In this document: positions 1 to 8,019 of the stretch, piece by piece
How positions within the stretch are numbered: the stretch's first letter is position 1
Layout: each line of letters opens with the position of its first letter
From: Fusibacter_D sp033549245
GTDB lineage: Bacteria > Bacillota > Clostridia > Peptostreptococcales > Acidaminobacteraceae
NCBI GenBank assembly: GCA_033549245.1
Contig: JAWSUW010000134.1
Coordinates: forward strand, 1 to 10,277
Length of the DNA stretch: 10,277 nucleotides
Reading direction: 5' to 3'
Program-made: the position numbers and the translations under genes
The notes under the pieces: model-generated
The model's input: only the letters and a program-made list of their open reading frames with translations
The model's database searches: none
What the model was told of the DNA's origin: nothing

Positions 1-1
1 T

Positions 2-3000
2 AAGGAAATCTATCCGATTGCATCGCGCTGTGGTGTCTTTGCAAAAACGGATGTGCAGCCATTACTCAACGAAGGTGCATCAAAAGAGGATATTGCCGCA
101 TCAGTACTTCAAGCGGTTGTGAATCAAACCATCAGCGGTCTTGCCTGTGGAAAACCTATCCGTGGAAAAGTCGCTTTTTTGGGTGGCCCTTTATCATTTT
201 TACCAGAACTTAAAAAACGTTTTGAAATTACACTTAACTTGGGGATTGATGATATCGTTACTCTTGATCACACCCAGTATTTTGTTGCGCTTGGAGCCGC
301 GCTATCTTCTAAGACTTCTGAAGATATGGAACCACATTGTCTATATGACAGAATGCCTTCCATATACTGTGAATCAAGAGATACATCAGATATGCCCGAG
401 CCACTTTTTGAATCGGATGAAGCTTATGCAGATTTCGTGGCACGACATGAGAAACATAAAGTAATGCGTTACCCAATAGAAGAGGTGAGTGGGCCTACTT
501 ATTTAGGAATTGATGCAGGCTCTACTACCACTAAAATAGCTCTGATCGATAATCAAAATAGGCTCATATTCTCCCATTATGGATCCAACGAAGGCGATCC
601 TCTCAAAACAACTGTCAAAGCGCTTAAAACCTTGTTTGAACAAATGAGAAAAGACGCTTATATTGCATACGCTACTGTCACAGGATATGGAGAGACTTTG
701 ATTAAGGCTGCGTTGAATCTAGATCATGGTGAAATTGAAACCGTAGCTCATTATAAGGCAGCAGATTATTTTCTTCCTGGAGTGGATTTTATTATTGACA
801 TCGGTGGTCAGGATATGAAAAGTTTACGTGTACGTGATGGTGCAATTGATTCCATCATGCTTAATGAGGCATGTTCATCAGGTTGTGGATCGTTTATCGA
901 GACATTTGCCAATTCTGTGAATTTACCGGTCTCCAATTTTGCAGAAAAGGGTTATTTCTCTATCAAACCGGTTGATTTAGGTACCAGATGTACTGTATTC
1001 ATGAATTCACGAGTCAAGCAAGCCCAAAAAGAGGGCGCTACAGTTGGCGATATTTCAGCAGGAATTTCAATGTCTGTAATTAAAAACGCGCTTTTTAAAG
1101 TCATTCGAATGAGATCTAAAGACGATCTTGGCGAAAAGATTGTCGTACAAGGAGGTACTTTCTATAACAATGCAGTCCTTCGTTCTTTTGAGCAGATTGC
1201 GGGAAAGGATGTAGTGCGTCCAGATATCGCAGGAATCATGGGAGCTTATGGCTGTGCCATAATTTCAAGAGAAAAATTCGTTGATGGACATCATACAACT
1301 ATGGTTTCTTCTGAGCTTCTCGAGGATTTTTCTACAACAACGTCCTCTAAACGATGTGATCTTTGTGGAAACCATTGCCATTTGACTGTCAATCAATTTT
1401 CCGATGGAAGAAGTTTCATAACTGGGAACAGATGTGAACGTGGTGCTGGTATTGAACGTACGACAGAAGCACTTCCTAATTTATACGATTATAAACTTAA
1501 GCGCGTATTCGATTATCCCGTTCTTTCAAGAGCAGATGCTAAACGTGGTATCATTGGTATACCAAGAGTTTTAAATATTTATGAGGATTATCCGTTCTGG
1601 GCTTCCTTTTTTACTGAACTCGGGTTTAGAGTGGAACTCTCTACAAGATCCTCCAAAAAGATTTATGAGCTAGGCATGGAGACAATTCCTTCAGAGAGTG
1701 TATGTTATCCTGCAAAGTTGGTCCATGGCCATATTGAAGACTTGATCAAACGCAAAGTCGATAGGATTTTTTATCCATGCATACCATACAATATCAAGGA
1801 AGATGAGCAATCGAACAATCATTACAACTGTCCGGTGGTCACATCATATCCTGAAACAATCAACACAAATCTCGACAATTTACATTCAACAAACATAAAA
1901 TACCATCATCCTTTTTTACCGATTGATTCACCCGAAAAAATGAAAAAGCGACTCTTCGCAGAATTGTCATCATGGGGTCTTAAGAAAGATGAGATTTACA
2001 CAGCAGTCGATCATTCGTATTCAGCTCTTGAGTCTTATAAATCTGACGTGCGTAAAAAGGGTGAAGAAACCATTGAATTCATGAAGCAAAATAAGAAAAA
2101 AGGAATCGTTCTCGCTGGTAGACCATATCATATTGACCCTGAGATCAATCATGGCATTCCAGAACTCATTGAATCCTACGGGTTTTGTGTTCTTTCAGAA
2201 GATGCCGTTGCTCATTTGGCTACAGTGGAAAGGCCACTTAGGGTCGTTGATCAATGGATGTATCATACCAGATTATATGCTGCAGCTACTTTTGTTGGAC
2301 AAACCGAAAATCTGGAGCTTGTTCAGTTGAATTCTTTTGGATGCGGATTGGATGCAGTCACATCAGATCAGGTAAGGGAAATCCTTGATCGGTTTGGAAA
2401 GTTGAGCACACTGATCAAGATTGATGAAATCAACAATTTAGGTGCTATCAGAATCAGAATTCGATCTTTGATGGCGGCGCTGATTGAGCGAGATAAAACT
2501 TGTTTTACTGTGCCTGAAATTGAAGTGATGCCCAGCCGTGTCAAATTTACCGAAGAAATGCGAAAGACGCATACCATACTGGTTCCTCAAATGTCACCGA
2601 TTCATTTTCAATTCATCGAAGCTGCGGTAAGACCAGAGGGATACAACATGGAAGTCTTGCCTTCCATAGATACACATGCCATCGATGAAGGGCTCAAATA
2701 CGTCAACAATGATGCGTGTTATCCATCTATACTAGTTGTCGGTCAAATGATGAAAGCCATCAATTCAGGCAAATATGACCTCGATAAGACAGCACTTATC
2801 ATCACGCAAACCGGTGGAGGGTGTAGAGCAACCAACTATATCGCTTTCATAAGACAAGCGCTCAAAAGTTCTAAACTTGATCACATCCCGGTAATCAGTC
2901 TCAATGCTTTGGGACTTGAGGATAACCCTGGCTTCAAAATCACAAAATCATTGATGGATAGATTGGTCCAAAGTATGCTCTATGGTGATTTATTCATGAG

Positions 3001-3766
3001 AGTCCTTTATAAGACTAGACCATATGAGCAAGTTCCTGGCAGTGCGAATACACTGTATGATAAATGGGTGGAGCAATGTAAACACGATCTTGAGTTCGGC
3101 GGAAGAAGAGAATTCGTAAAGAACATGAAGCAAATCGTTTCAGAATTCGACAACTTGCCACTGAACAATACGGTGAAACCGAAAGTGGGATTAGTTGGAG
3201 AGATTCTAGTGAAATTCCATCCTACTGCCAATAACAATATCGTGGAAATGATAGAAAAAGAAGGTGCAGAAGCTGTCATGCCAGATCTTATTGACTTCTT
3301 TGCCTATACAGCTTATAACAGTGTCATCAAGCATAAATACCTTTCAGGATCACTAAAAAGCAGATGGACAAGTGAAGCATTGATTGCCATATTGGAATAT
3401 TACAGAAAACCAATGGTGGATGCGCTCAAAAAAAGCAGTAGATTTGAACCACCAAAACATATCAAAGCCCTTGGAGAACTTGCAAGTCCTCATCTATCAC
3501 TTTGTAATCAGACTGGTGAAGGATGGTTTTTAACCGCAGAGATGATAGAGCTTATACACAGTGGGGTAGACAACATTGTGTGCATGCAACCCTTTGCTTG
3601 TTTACCTAATCACATTACTGGCAAGGGAATGATCAAGGAACTGAAAAGCACGTTTCCTAAATCAAATATTGTAGCAATCGATTATGATCCAGGTGCAAGT
3701 GAAGTCAATCAGATCAATAGGATTAAATTGATGTTGGCTTCTGCGTATGAAAATCTCGACAATTAA
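2..3766 (+). CDS. Giant acyl-CoA dehydratase activase / HgdB-like fusion protein (5' end missing)
   Basis: This belongs to the large activase family that fuses two BadF/BcrA-type ASKHA ATPase domains, a DUF2229 region and an HgdB (2-hydroxyglutaryl-CoA dehydratase D-component)-like region. Relatives use ATP hydrolysis to push a low-potential electron from an Fe-S cluster to a partner; the substrate here is unknown. The frame is open to the left edge, and a conserved RCGVFAKTD segment (Cys at 29) precedes the GTG at 53, so that GTG is not the start. Full-length relatives are roughly 1,400 residues, so about 150-200 are missing. ATPase 2 begins at the GIDAGSTTTK phosphate loop (506-535), followed by DIGGQD (797-814), Cys codons at 872, 884 and 989 (cluster-ligand region), and GAYGCA near 1241. 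A CxxCxxxC plus later Cys (1355, 1364, 1376, 1433) looks metal-binding. Further conserved-looking Cys lie at 1703, 1778, 1829, 2342, 2717, 2822, 3581 and 3599. It is followed by its own terminator. Confidence 0.9.
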   Translation, partial: KEIYPIASRCGVFAKTDVQPLLNEGASKEDIAASVLQAVVNQTISGLACGKPIRGKVAFLGGPLSFLPELKKRFEITLNLGIDDIVTLDHTQYFVALGAALSSKTSEDMEPHCLYDRMPSIYCESRDTSDMPEPLFESDEAYADFVARHEKHKVMRYPIEEVSGPTYLGIDAGSTTTKIALIDNQNRLIFSHYGSNEGDPLKTTVKALKTLFEQMRKDAYIAYATVTGYGETLIKAALNLDHGEIETVAHYKAADYFLPGVDFIIDIGGQDMKSLRVRDGAIDSIMLNEACSSGCGSFIETFANSVNLPVSNFAEKGYFSIKPVDLGTRCTVFMNSRVKQAQKEGATVGDISAGISMSVIKNALFKVIRMRSKDDLGEKIVVQGGTFYNNAVLRSFEQIAGKDVVRPDIAGIMGAYGCAIISREKFVDGHHTTMVSSELLEDFSTTTSSKRCDLCGNHCHLTVNQFSDGRSFITGNRCERGAGIERTTEALPNLYDYKLKRVFDYPVLSRADAKRGIIGIPRVLNIYEDYPFWASFFTELGFRVELSTRSSKKIYELGMETIPSESVCYPAKLVHGHIEDLIKRKVDRIFYPCIPYNIKEDEQSNNHYNCPVVTSYPETINTNLDNLHSTNIKYHHPFLPIDSPEKMKKRLFAELSSWGLKKDEIYTAVDHSYSALESYKSDVRKKGEETIEFMKQNKKKGIVLAGRPYHIDPEINHGIPELIESYGFCVLSEDAVAHLATVERPLRVVDQWMYHTRLYAAATFVGQTENLELVQLNSFGCGLDAVTSDQVREILDRFGKLSTLIKIDEINNLGAIRIRIRSLMAALIERDKTCFTVPEIEVMPSRVKFTEEMRKTHTILVPQMSPIHFQFIEAAVRPEGYNMEVLPSIDTHAIDEGLKYVNNDACYPSILVVGQMMKAINSGKYDLDKTALIITQTGGGCRATNYIAFIRQALKSSKLDHIPVISLNALGLEDNPGFKITKSLMDRLVQSMLYGDLFMRVLYKTRPYEQVPGSANTLYDKWVEQCKHDLEFGGRREFVKNMKQIVSEFDNLPLNNTVKPKVGLVGEILVKFHPTANNNIVEMIEKEGAEAVMPDLIDFFAYTAYNSVIKHKYLSGSLKSRWTSEALIAILEYYRKPMVDALKKSSRFEPPKHIKALGELASPHLSLCNQTGEGWFLTAEMIELIHSGVDNIVCMQPFACLPNHITGKGMIKELKSTFPKSNIVAIDYDPGASEVNQINRIKLMLASAYENLDN

Positions 3767-3773
3767 TCAGAGT

Positions 3774-3822
3774 AAAACCAGATTCATTGCAATTATTTAT
3801 TGCTTCGAATCTGGTTTTTTTT
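3774..3822 (+). terminator. Rho-independent terminator of the activase gene
   Basis: The arms AAAACCAGATTC (3774-3785) and GAATCTGGTTTT (3807-3818) pair perfectly over 12 bp. Inside the loop GCAA (3789-3792) can also pair with TTGC (3800-3803). Eight T residues (3815-3822) overlap and follow the 3' arm. It starts 8 nt after the activase stop codon, separating this gene from the ppaC operon. Confidence 0.92.
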
Positions 3823-3851
3823 ATGTTTGTATACAGTATTTATGTTATAAT
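3823..3851 (+). promoter_or_regulatory. Extended -10 promoter for ppaC operon
   Basis: A perfect TATAAT lies at 3846-3851, preceded by TG at 3843-3844 with one base between, which is the extended -10 arrangement. At 17 bp spacing the -35 position (3823-3828, ATGTTT) is poor, as is common when the extended -10 is present. Transcription would start near 3858, giving a leader of about 27 nt before the ATG at 3885. No operator or riboswitch is evident in it. Confidence 0.7.
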
Positions 3852-3872
3852 GATGGATGAAATTATGAGACC

Positions 3873-3887
3873 GGAGTGATGATAATG
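3873..3887 (+). promoter_or_regulatory. Shine-Dalgarno site that selects the ppaC start
   Basis: GGAGTGAT (3873-3880) resembles the anti-SD complement GGAGGTGAT with one base missing. GGAG ends 8 nt before the ATG at 3885, an ideal distance. The in-frame GTG at 3876 and ATG at 3879 overlap or abut this site, so they are unlikely to be used. Confidence 0.75.
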
Positions 3888-5510
3888 AATGATCGAATTT
3901 TAGTGTTTGGACACAAAAATCCAGATACAGATAGTGTGACATCCGCAATTACACTTGCATACCTTAAACACAAACTTGGCCAATCCGCCAAGCCATATAT
4001 TCTTGGTGAGCTATCCAAAGAGACAGCGTTCGCACTTTCTTATTTTGGAGTCGAATCACCAGATCGCATTGAGAACGTCAAAATTCAAATGAAGGATTTA
4101 AGTTACGATAAAATTGAACCACTTGGTCCGGAAAACTCAATTTTGACCGCTTACAATCACATGAGTAAAAACAAAATAAGAACACTTCCAGTGGTTGACG
4201 GTGAGAAGAATCTCATTGGTATTGTAACGATGAAAGATATCGCTATGAATGCAATCAACGGCGATTTACACGAACTGAATACAACCTTTCAAAATGTCAG
4301 AACCGATTTGAATGCCATCACACTCAATTATTCAAATCCGCTAGTGAATGGTAGTATAATCATAACTGCTTTTCACGATTCTACTATTATCAAAAATGAA
4401 ATTCTCGGAAAAACATCTATTGTCATCACAGGTGACCGCTACGATATCATCGAATATGCTATTCAAAGCAAAGTTCAACTTATCGTAGTTACCGGTGGAC
4501 TTAAGATTCCAAATATTCTTATTGAAAAAGCAGCTGTATCTCGAGTGAACATGGTTGTAACCCCTTATGACACGTATTATACTTCAAAATTAATCAATCA
4601 GACCAATTATGTGAGCTCCATCATGAAGTCCGACCGATTGATGAAGTTCAAATCAGAAGAATATATGGAAAATTGTAGGGAAATTATACAAACTTCAAAG
4701 CATTCCAAGTTTCCGATTATTGATTCACAAGGGAAGTACCTTGGAATTATCGGTAGAACCCATTTCCTCAATCCAAGCAAGAAAAAAGTGATCCTTGTGG
4801 ATCACAATGAGTACGCACAATCAGCAGAGGGACTCAATGAAGCAGAGGTCCTTGAAATCATAGACCATCACAAACTTGGTGACATCTCAACAGCGTTGCC
4901 TATATCCTTTAGAAACGTTCCCGTGGGAAGTACCAACACAATTATTTATCAAATGTATCGGGAAGCTGGTATTGGCATTCCGAAGCATATCGCTGGTCTT
5001 ATGCTTTCAGGGATCATATCGGATACACTTTTTTTAAAGTCACCAACAACTACACCTGTAGATGTCAAAGCAATGAATGAACTTTGCGATATTGTCGATA
5101 TATCAGCAGAAAAATATGCGATGGAACTATTTAAAAATGGAACTTCATTGGAAGGACGATCAGTTGAAGACATCTTCAGAAATGATTTCAAATCATTTCT
5201 CCTGGATGGATATAAAATTGGGATTTCTCAAGTTTTCACCTTGAACTTTACCGACATCCTTGATCAACAAGAAACTTATCTTAGTTTGATTCAAGAAGTT
5301 CATGATCAACATGATTACTATGTGACTCTTATGCTGGTCACTGACATCATCAATGAAGGATCCTATGTGATATTCAAATCATCACACGAAACGCTTCTTT
5401 CATTAGCTTTTGAACAAGATGTAAAACAAGGAACTTTCATTAATAATTGTGTTTCAAGAAAGAAACAAATCATTCCAAAATTGATCCAAGCCATCAACAT
5501 GATTAAATAG
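3885..5510 (+). CDS. ppaC: Manganese-dependent inorganic pyrophosphatase with CBS-DRTGG regulatory insert
   Basis: This cytoplasmic family II (DHH) pyrophosphatase hydrolyses PPi to two phosphates. The 541-residue length fits the nucleotide-regulated CBS subtype rather than the ~310-residue simple enzyme. Visible metal-site elements are GHKNPDTDS (His10, Asp14, Asp16), LVDHNE (Asp306), IIDHH (327-329) and GIISDT (Asp380). The DHHA2 C-terminus carries the substrate-binding SRKKQ (524-528). Between the first two motifs sit CBS-1 (about 65-122), a DRTGG-like region (about 140-235, with GDR and TGG near 183 and 203) and CBS-2 (about 240-298). In characterised relatives AMP/ADP inhibit, ATP activates, and the DRTGG-containing enzyme binds diadenosine polyphosphates; that is family knowledge, not shown here. 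The ATG at 3885 is chosen by SD spacing over the GTG at 3876. It is the first gene of a probable three-gene operon. Confidence 0.95.
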   Translation: MNDRILVFGHKNPDTDSVTSAITLAYLKHKLGQSAKPYILGELSKETAFALSYFGVESPDRIENVKIQMKDLSYDKIEPLGPENSILTAYNHMSKNKIRTLPVVDGEKNLIGIVTMKDIAMNAINGDLHELNTTFQNVRTDLNAITLNYSNPLVNGSIIITAFHDSTIIKNEILGKTSIVITGDRYDIIEYAIQSKVQLIVVTGGLKIPNILIEKAAVSRVNMVVTPYDTYYTSKLINQTNYVSSIMKSDRLMKFKSEEYMENCREIIQTSKHSKFPIIDSQGKYLGIIGRTHFLNPSKKKVILVDHNEYAQSAEGLNEAEVLEIIDHHKLGDISTALPISFRNVPVGSTNTIIYQMYREAGIGIPKHIAGLMLSGIISDTLFLKSPTTTPVDVKAMNELCDIVDISAEKYAMELFKNGTSLEGRSVEDIFRNDFKSFLLDGYKIGISQVFTLNFTDILDQQETYLSLIQEVHDQHDYYVTLMLVTDIINEGSYVIFKSSHETLLSLAFEQDVKQGTFINNCVSRKKQIIPKLIQAINMIK

Positions 5511-5518
5511 GAGGCTTC

Positions 5519-6796
5519 ATGGCTAGCAAATATGATTTCTATGAGACACTTGGAGTATCTCTTGATGTTGTGAGCATAATAGAAAAAAGTGAAAAGAAGA
5601 TTCAAAATCAATTCAAGAAGATTGATGATATAGCTGAATATAACCAACTCAAAGTTTTACACGCCATGCAGATCAATCGAATATCAGATATGCATTTCAA
5701 CTGGAATACAGGTTACGGATATGATGACATCGGTAGGGATGGAGTAGAAAACGTTTACAAAACGGTTTTCAATACCGAAGATGCCATTGTCAGACCAATC
5801 ATAGTGTCTGGAACGCATGCGTTGACACTTATGCTAAGTGGAACATTAAGGCCAGGTCAGAAGATGCTGAGCATTACAGGCAGACCATATGACACGCTCG
5901 AAAAAGTTATAGGATTATCCCCTTCAAAAGGGATCTCACTTATGGATATCGGTGTCGAATATAATGAGATTTCTCTTGATCCTGATGGTGGTTTCGCAAT
6001 CGATGCCATTAAATCCGCTATGAACACAAAGCCTGATGTTGTTTATATACAGAGATCTGCAGGATATTCTTGGAGACGAGGTCTTACAATTGAAGAAATA
6101 GGGAATGTCATTGATATGGTTAAGAGTGACACCCCTGGAACAATTGTCATGGTGGATAATTGTTATGGAGAGTTCCTAGATTATCTGGAACCCACTGATG
6201 TTGGGGCAGATCTCATGGCAGGCAGTTTGATAAAAAACCCTGGTGGCGGACTGGCGCTTAGTGGGGGTTACATCGTTGGAAAATCTGATTTGATTGAAGC
6301 TGTAGCGGATCGTATGACATCTCCGGGAATCGGTAAAGAATGCGGACTAACTTTTGGTCAAACTAGAACTATATTACAAGGTTTTTTCCTTGCACCAAAG
6401 GTTGTATCAGGAGCTCTCAAAGGAGCCATTTTGTGCGCTAAAGTCTTCGAAGATCTTGGTTACAAAGTGAATCCGAAATCAAATGAAAGTAGAAGTGATA
6501 TCATTCAGGCTATTGAATTTAAAAGCGCTGATAAAGTTATTGCGTTTTGTAGAGGGATTCAATCCGCATCACCTGTAGACAGTTTCGTTTCTCCCGAGCC
6601 TTGGGCTATGCCAGGTTACTCTAGTGATGTAATAATGGCTGCAGGCGCATTTGTTCAAGGATCGTCCATTGAACTTAGTGCCGATGCTCCCATCCGAGAA
6701 CCCTATATTGCCTATTTTCAAGGTGGGTTGACCTATGAACATTCAAAATTTGGAGTAATAAAAGCTCTTGACCGATTAAAAAAGGAAGGTTTTTAA
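5519..6796 (+). CDS. ynbB: Methionine gamma-lyase family PLP enzyme (YnbB, 'aluminium resistance' family)
   Basis: This is a fold-type I PLP-dependent enzyme of the Met_gamma_lyase/Alum_res family, found widely in Firmicutes and called YnbB in Bacillus. The true substrate is not established; C-S lyase activity is suggested only by homology. The 425-residue length is normal. Motifs seen are GYGYDDIGRD (66-75), the cofactor-phosphate region SGTHAL (97-102), GRPYDTL (121-127), VDNCYGEF with the PLP-ring Asp213, and GSLIKNPGGG with the presumed Schiff-base Lys239. There is no signal peptide or membrane segment. AGGAGG (5509-5514) overlaps the last bases of the ppaC stop codon and ends only 4 nt before the ATG, so the two genes are probably translationally coupled. 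Its own stop overlaps the next start by one base. The name 'aluminium resistance' should not be taken as a function. Confidence 0.93.
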   Translation: MASKYDFYETLGVSLDVVSIIEKSEKKIQNQFKKIDDIAEYNQLKVLHAMQINRISDMHFNWNTGYGYDDIGRDGVENVYKTVFNTEDAIVRPIIVSGTHALTLMLSGTLRPGQKMLSITGRPYDTLEKVIGLSPSKGISLMDIGVEYNEISLDPDGGFAIDAIKSAMNTKPDVVYIQRSAGYSWRRGLTIEEIGNVIDMVKSDTPGTIVMVDNCYGEFLDYLEPTDVGADLMAGSLIKNPGGGLALSGGYIVGKSDLIEAVADRMTSPGIGKECGLTFGQTRTILQGFFLAPKVVSGALKGAILCAKVFEDLGYKVNPKSNESRSDIIQAIEFKSADKVIAFCRGIQSASPVDSFVSPEPWAMPGYSSDVIMAAGAFVQGSSIELSADAPIREPYIAYFQGGLTYEHSKFGVIKALDRLKKEGF

Positions 6797-7968
6797 TGGA
6801 CTATAACAAACGAGCACTCGAAATGCATGAAAAGCACAAAGGAAAAATAGAAATAAAAAGTAAGATGCCATTAGATAATCAGGATGATTTAGCTACAGCT
6901 TACACTCCAGGTGTTGCTGAGCCATGCAGAGCAATTCATAAAACGCCATCAGATGTTTATAAATACACCTCAAAAGGCAATATGGTTGCTGTTATTTCAG
7001 ACGGATCAGCAGTTTTGGGACTTGGAAATATAGGTCCTGAAGCAGCAATTCCAGTTATGGAAGGCAAAGCAATCCTGTTCAAGGCGTTTGCAAATGTGGA
7101 TGCGTTTCCGATATGTTTAAAATCTCAGGATGTAGATACTATAGTTGAAACAATATACCAAATATCACCAATGTTTGGTGGTATAAATCTTGAAGATATC
7201 TCATCTCCTCGATGTGTTGAAGTTGAACGCAAACTGAAGGAATTGCTCGATATTCCTGTTTTCCATGATGATCAGCATGGCACAGCCATCGTAGTGAGCG
7301 CCGCACTAATCAACGCTCTCAAATTGGTATCGAAATCTATAGATTCAGTAAGAATAGTAATTAACGGTGCAGGTTCTGCAGGAAATGCAATTGCGAGAAT
7401 GCTGATTGATCTAGGTGCAAAAAATATACTGACTTGTGATCGAAATGGTATTTTAACCAGCGAAGAACCTCAAAATAATTGGGTGAAGGATGAGATCGCT
7501 ATGCTAACCAATCCAGATAAACTTTCCGGATCGTTGACAGATGCGATGATTGGTGCGGATGTCTTTATTGGAGTATCATCCAAAGATGCAGTCAATGAAA
7601 GCATGGTAAAATCCATGGCTAGTGATGCCATCGTTTTTGCAATGGCCAACCCTGATCCTGAAATCATGCCTGATCTTGCATTTAGGGCAGGAGCAAGAAT
7701 TGTAGGGACTGGACGTTCTGATTTTGCCAACCAAATTAATAATGTTTTGGCCTTTCCAGGTATTTTCAGAGGTGCTCTTGACGCCAGAGCTACAGATATC
7801 AATGAAGCAATGAAAACTGCTGCAGTATATGCCATAGCAGATTTGGTCAAGGTTGAAGAACTCAGGGAAGATTACATCATTCCAGGTGCTCTTGATGAAA
7901 GCATATCGAGCGCAGTATCCAGAGCGGTTTATGATGCTGCAATAAAAAGCGGAGTAGGGACGAAATGA
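6796..7968 (+). CDS. Malic enzyme (malate dehydrogenase, oxaloacetate-decarboxylating), short bacterial type
   Basis: It oxidatively decarboxylates malate to pyruvate and CO2 with a divalent metal and NAD(P). The 390-residue protein matches the short bacterial malic enzymes that lack the C-terminal phosphotransacetylase-like domain. Motifs in order are AYTPGVAEP (catalytic Tyr36), SDGSAVLGLGNIGPEAA (68-84), MEGKA (catalytic Lys91), NLEDIS (metal ligands Glu133, Asp134), HDDQHGTA (Asp158/159), the Rossmann loop GAGSAG (191-196), and ANPDPEI. An acidic Asp215 in TCDRNG at the end of beta-2 hints at NAD use, but cofactor choice cannot be fixed from this alone. GGAAGG (6784-6789) lies 6 nt before the ATG. 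The start codon shares one A with the ynbB stop (TAATG), indicating coupling. Last gene of the operon, ended by the hairpin at 7976. Confidence 0.96.
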   Translation: MDYNKRALEMHEKHKGKIEIKSKMPLDNQDDLATAYTPGVAEPCRAIHKTPSDVYKYTSKGNMVAVISDGSAVLGLGNIGPEAAIPVMEGKAILFKAFANVDAFPICLKSQDVDTIVETIYQISPMFGGINLEDISSPRCVEVERKLKELLDIPVFHDDQHGTAIVVSAALINALKLVSKSIDSVRIVINGAGSAGNAIARMLIDLGAKNILTCDRNGILTSEEPQNNWVKDEIAMLTNPDKLSGSLTDAMIGADVFIGVSSKDAVNESMVKSMASDAIVFAMANPDPEIMPDLAFRAGARIVGTGRSDFANQINNVLAFPGIFRGALDARATDINEAMKTAAVYAIADLVKVEELREDYIIPGALDESISSAVSRAVYDAAIKSGVGTK

Positions 7969-7975
7969 AAAAATA

Positions 7976-8019
7976 ATGGGGCACTGAAGTTTTGATCTTC
8001 AGTGCCCCATTTTGTTTTT
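7976..8019. terminator. Bidirectional terminator between malic enzyme and gdhA
   Basis: ATGGGGCACTGAAG (7976-7989) and CTTCAGTGCCCCAT (7997-8010) form a perfect 14-bp stem around a 7-nt loop. On the + strand TTTTGTTTTT follows (8010-8019). On the minus strand the hairpin is followed by ATTATTTTTTCA, also T-rich. It lies 7 nt after the malic enzyme stop and 7 nt beyond the gdhA stop, so it can end transcription from both sides. Confidence 0.92.

Noticed and set aside
53..55. GTG as start of the activase gene
   Set aside because: The frame stays open to base 2 and the residues before it (RCGVFAKTD) are a conserved part of the family, so the gene begins outside the window.
3007..3279. 90-codon minus-strand ORF inside the activase gene
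   Set aside because: It is antisense to a conserved coding region and shows no family features.
3876..3884. GTG at 3876 or ATG at 3879 as the ppaC start
   Set aside because: Both overlap or touch the Shine-Dalgarno sequence; the ATG at 3885 has correct spacing and begins just before the conserved DHH N-terminus.
3823..3884. Riboswitch or leader structure before ppaC
   Set aside because: The predicted leader is only about 27 nt, too short for a known riboswitch, and no stem is visible after the promoter.
7470..7850. 126-codon minus-strand ORF inside malic enzyme
   Set aside because: It lies wholly opposite a well-conserved gene, has no SD site or recognisable motif, and is best explained as a shadow of that gene's codon use.
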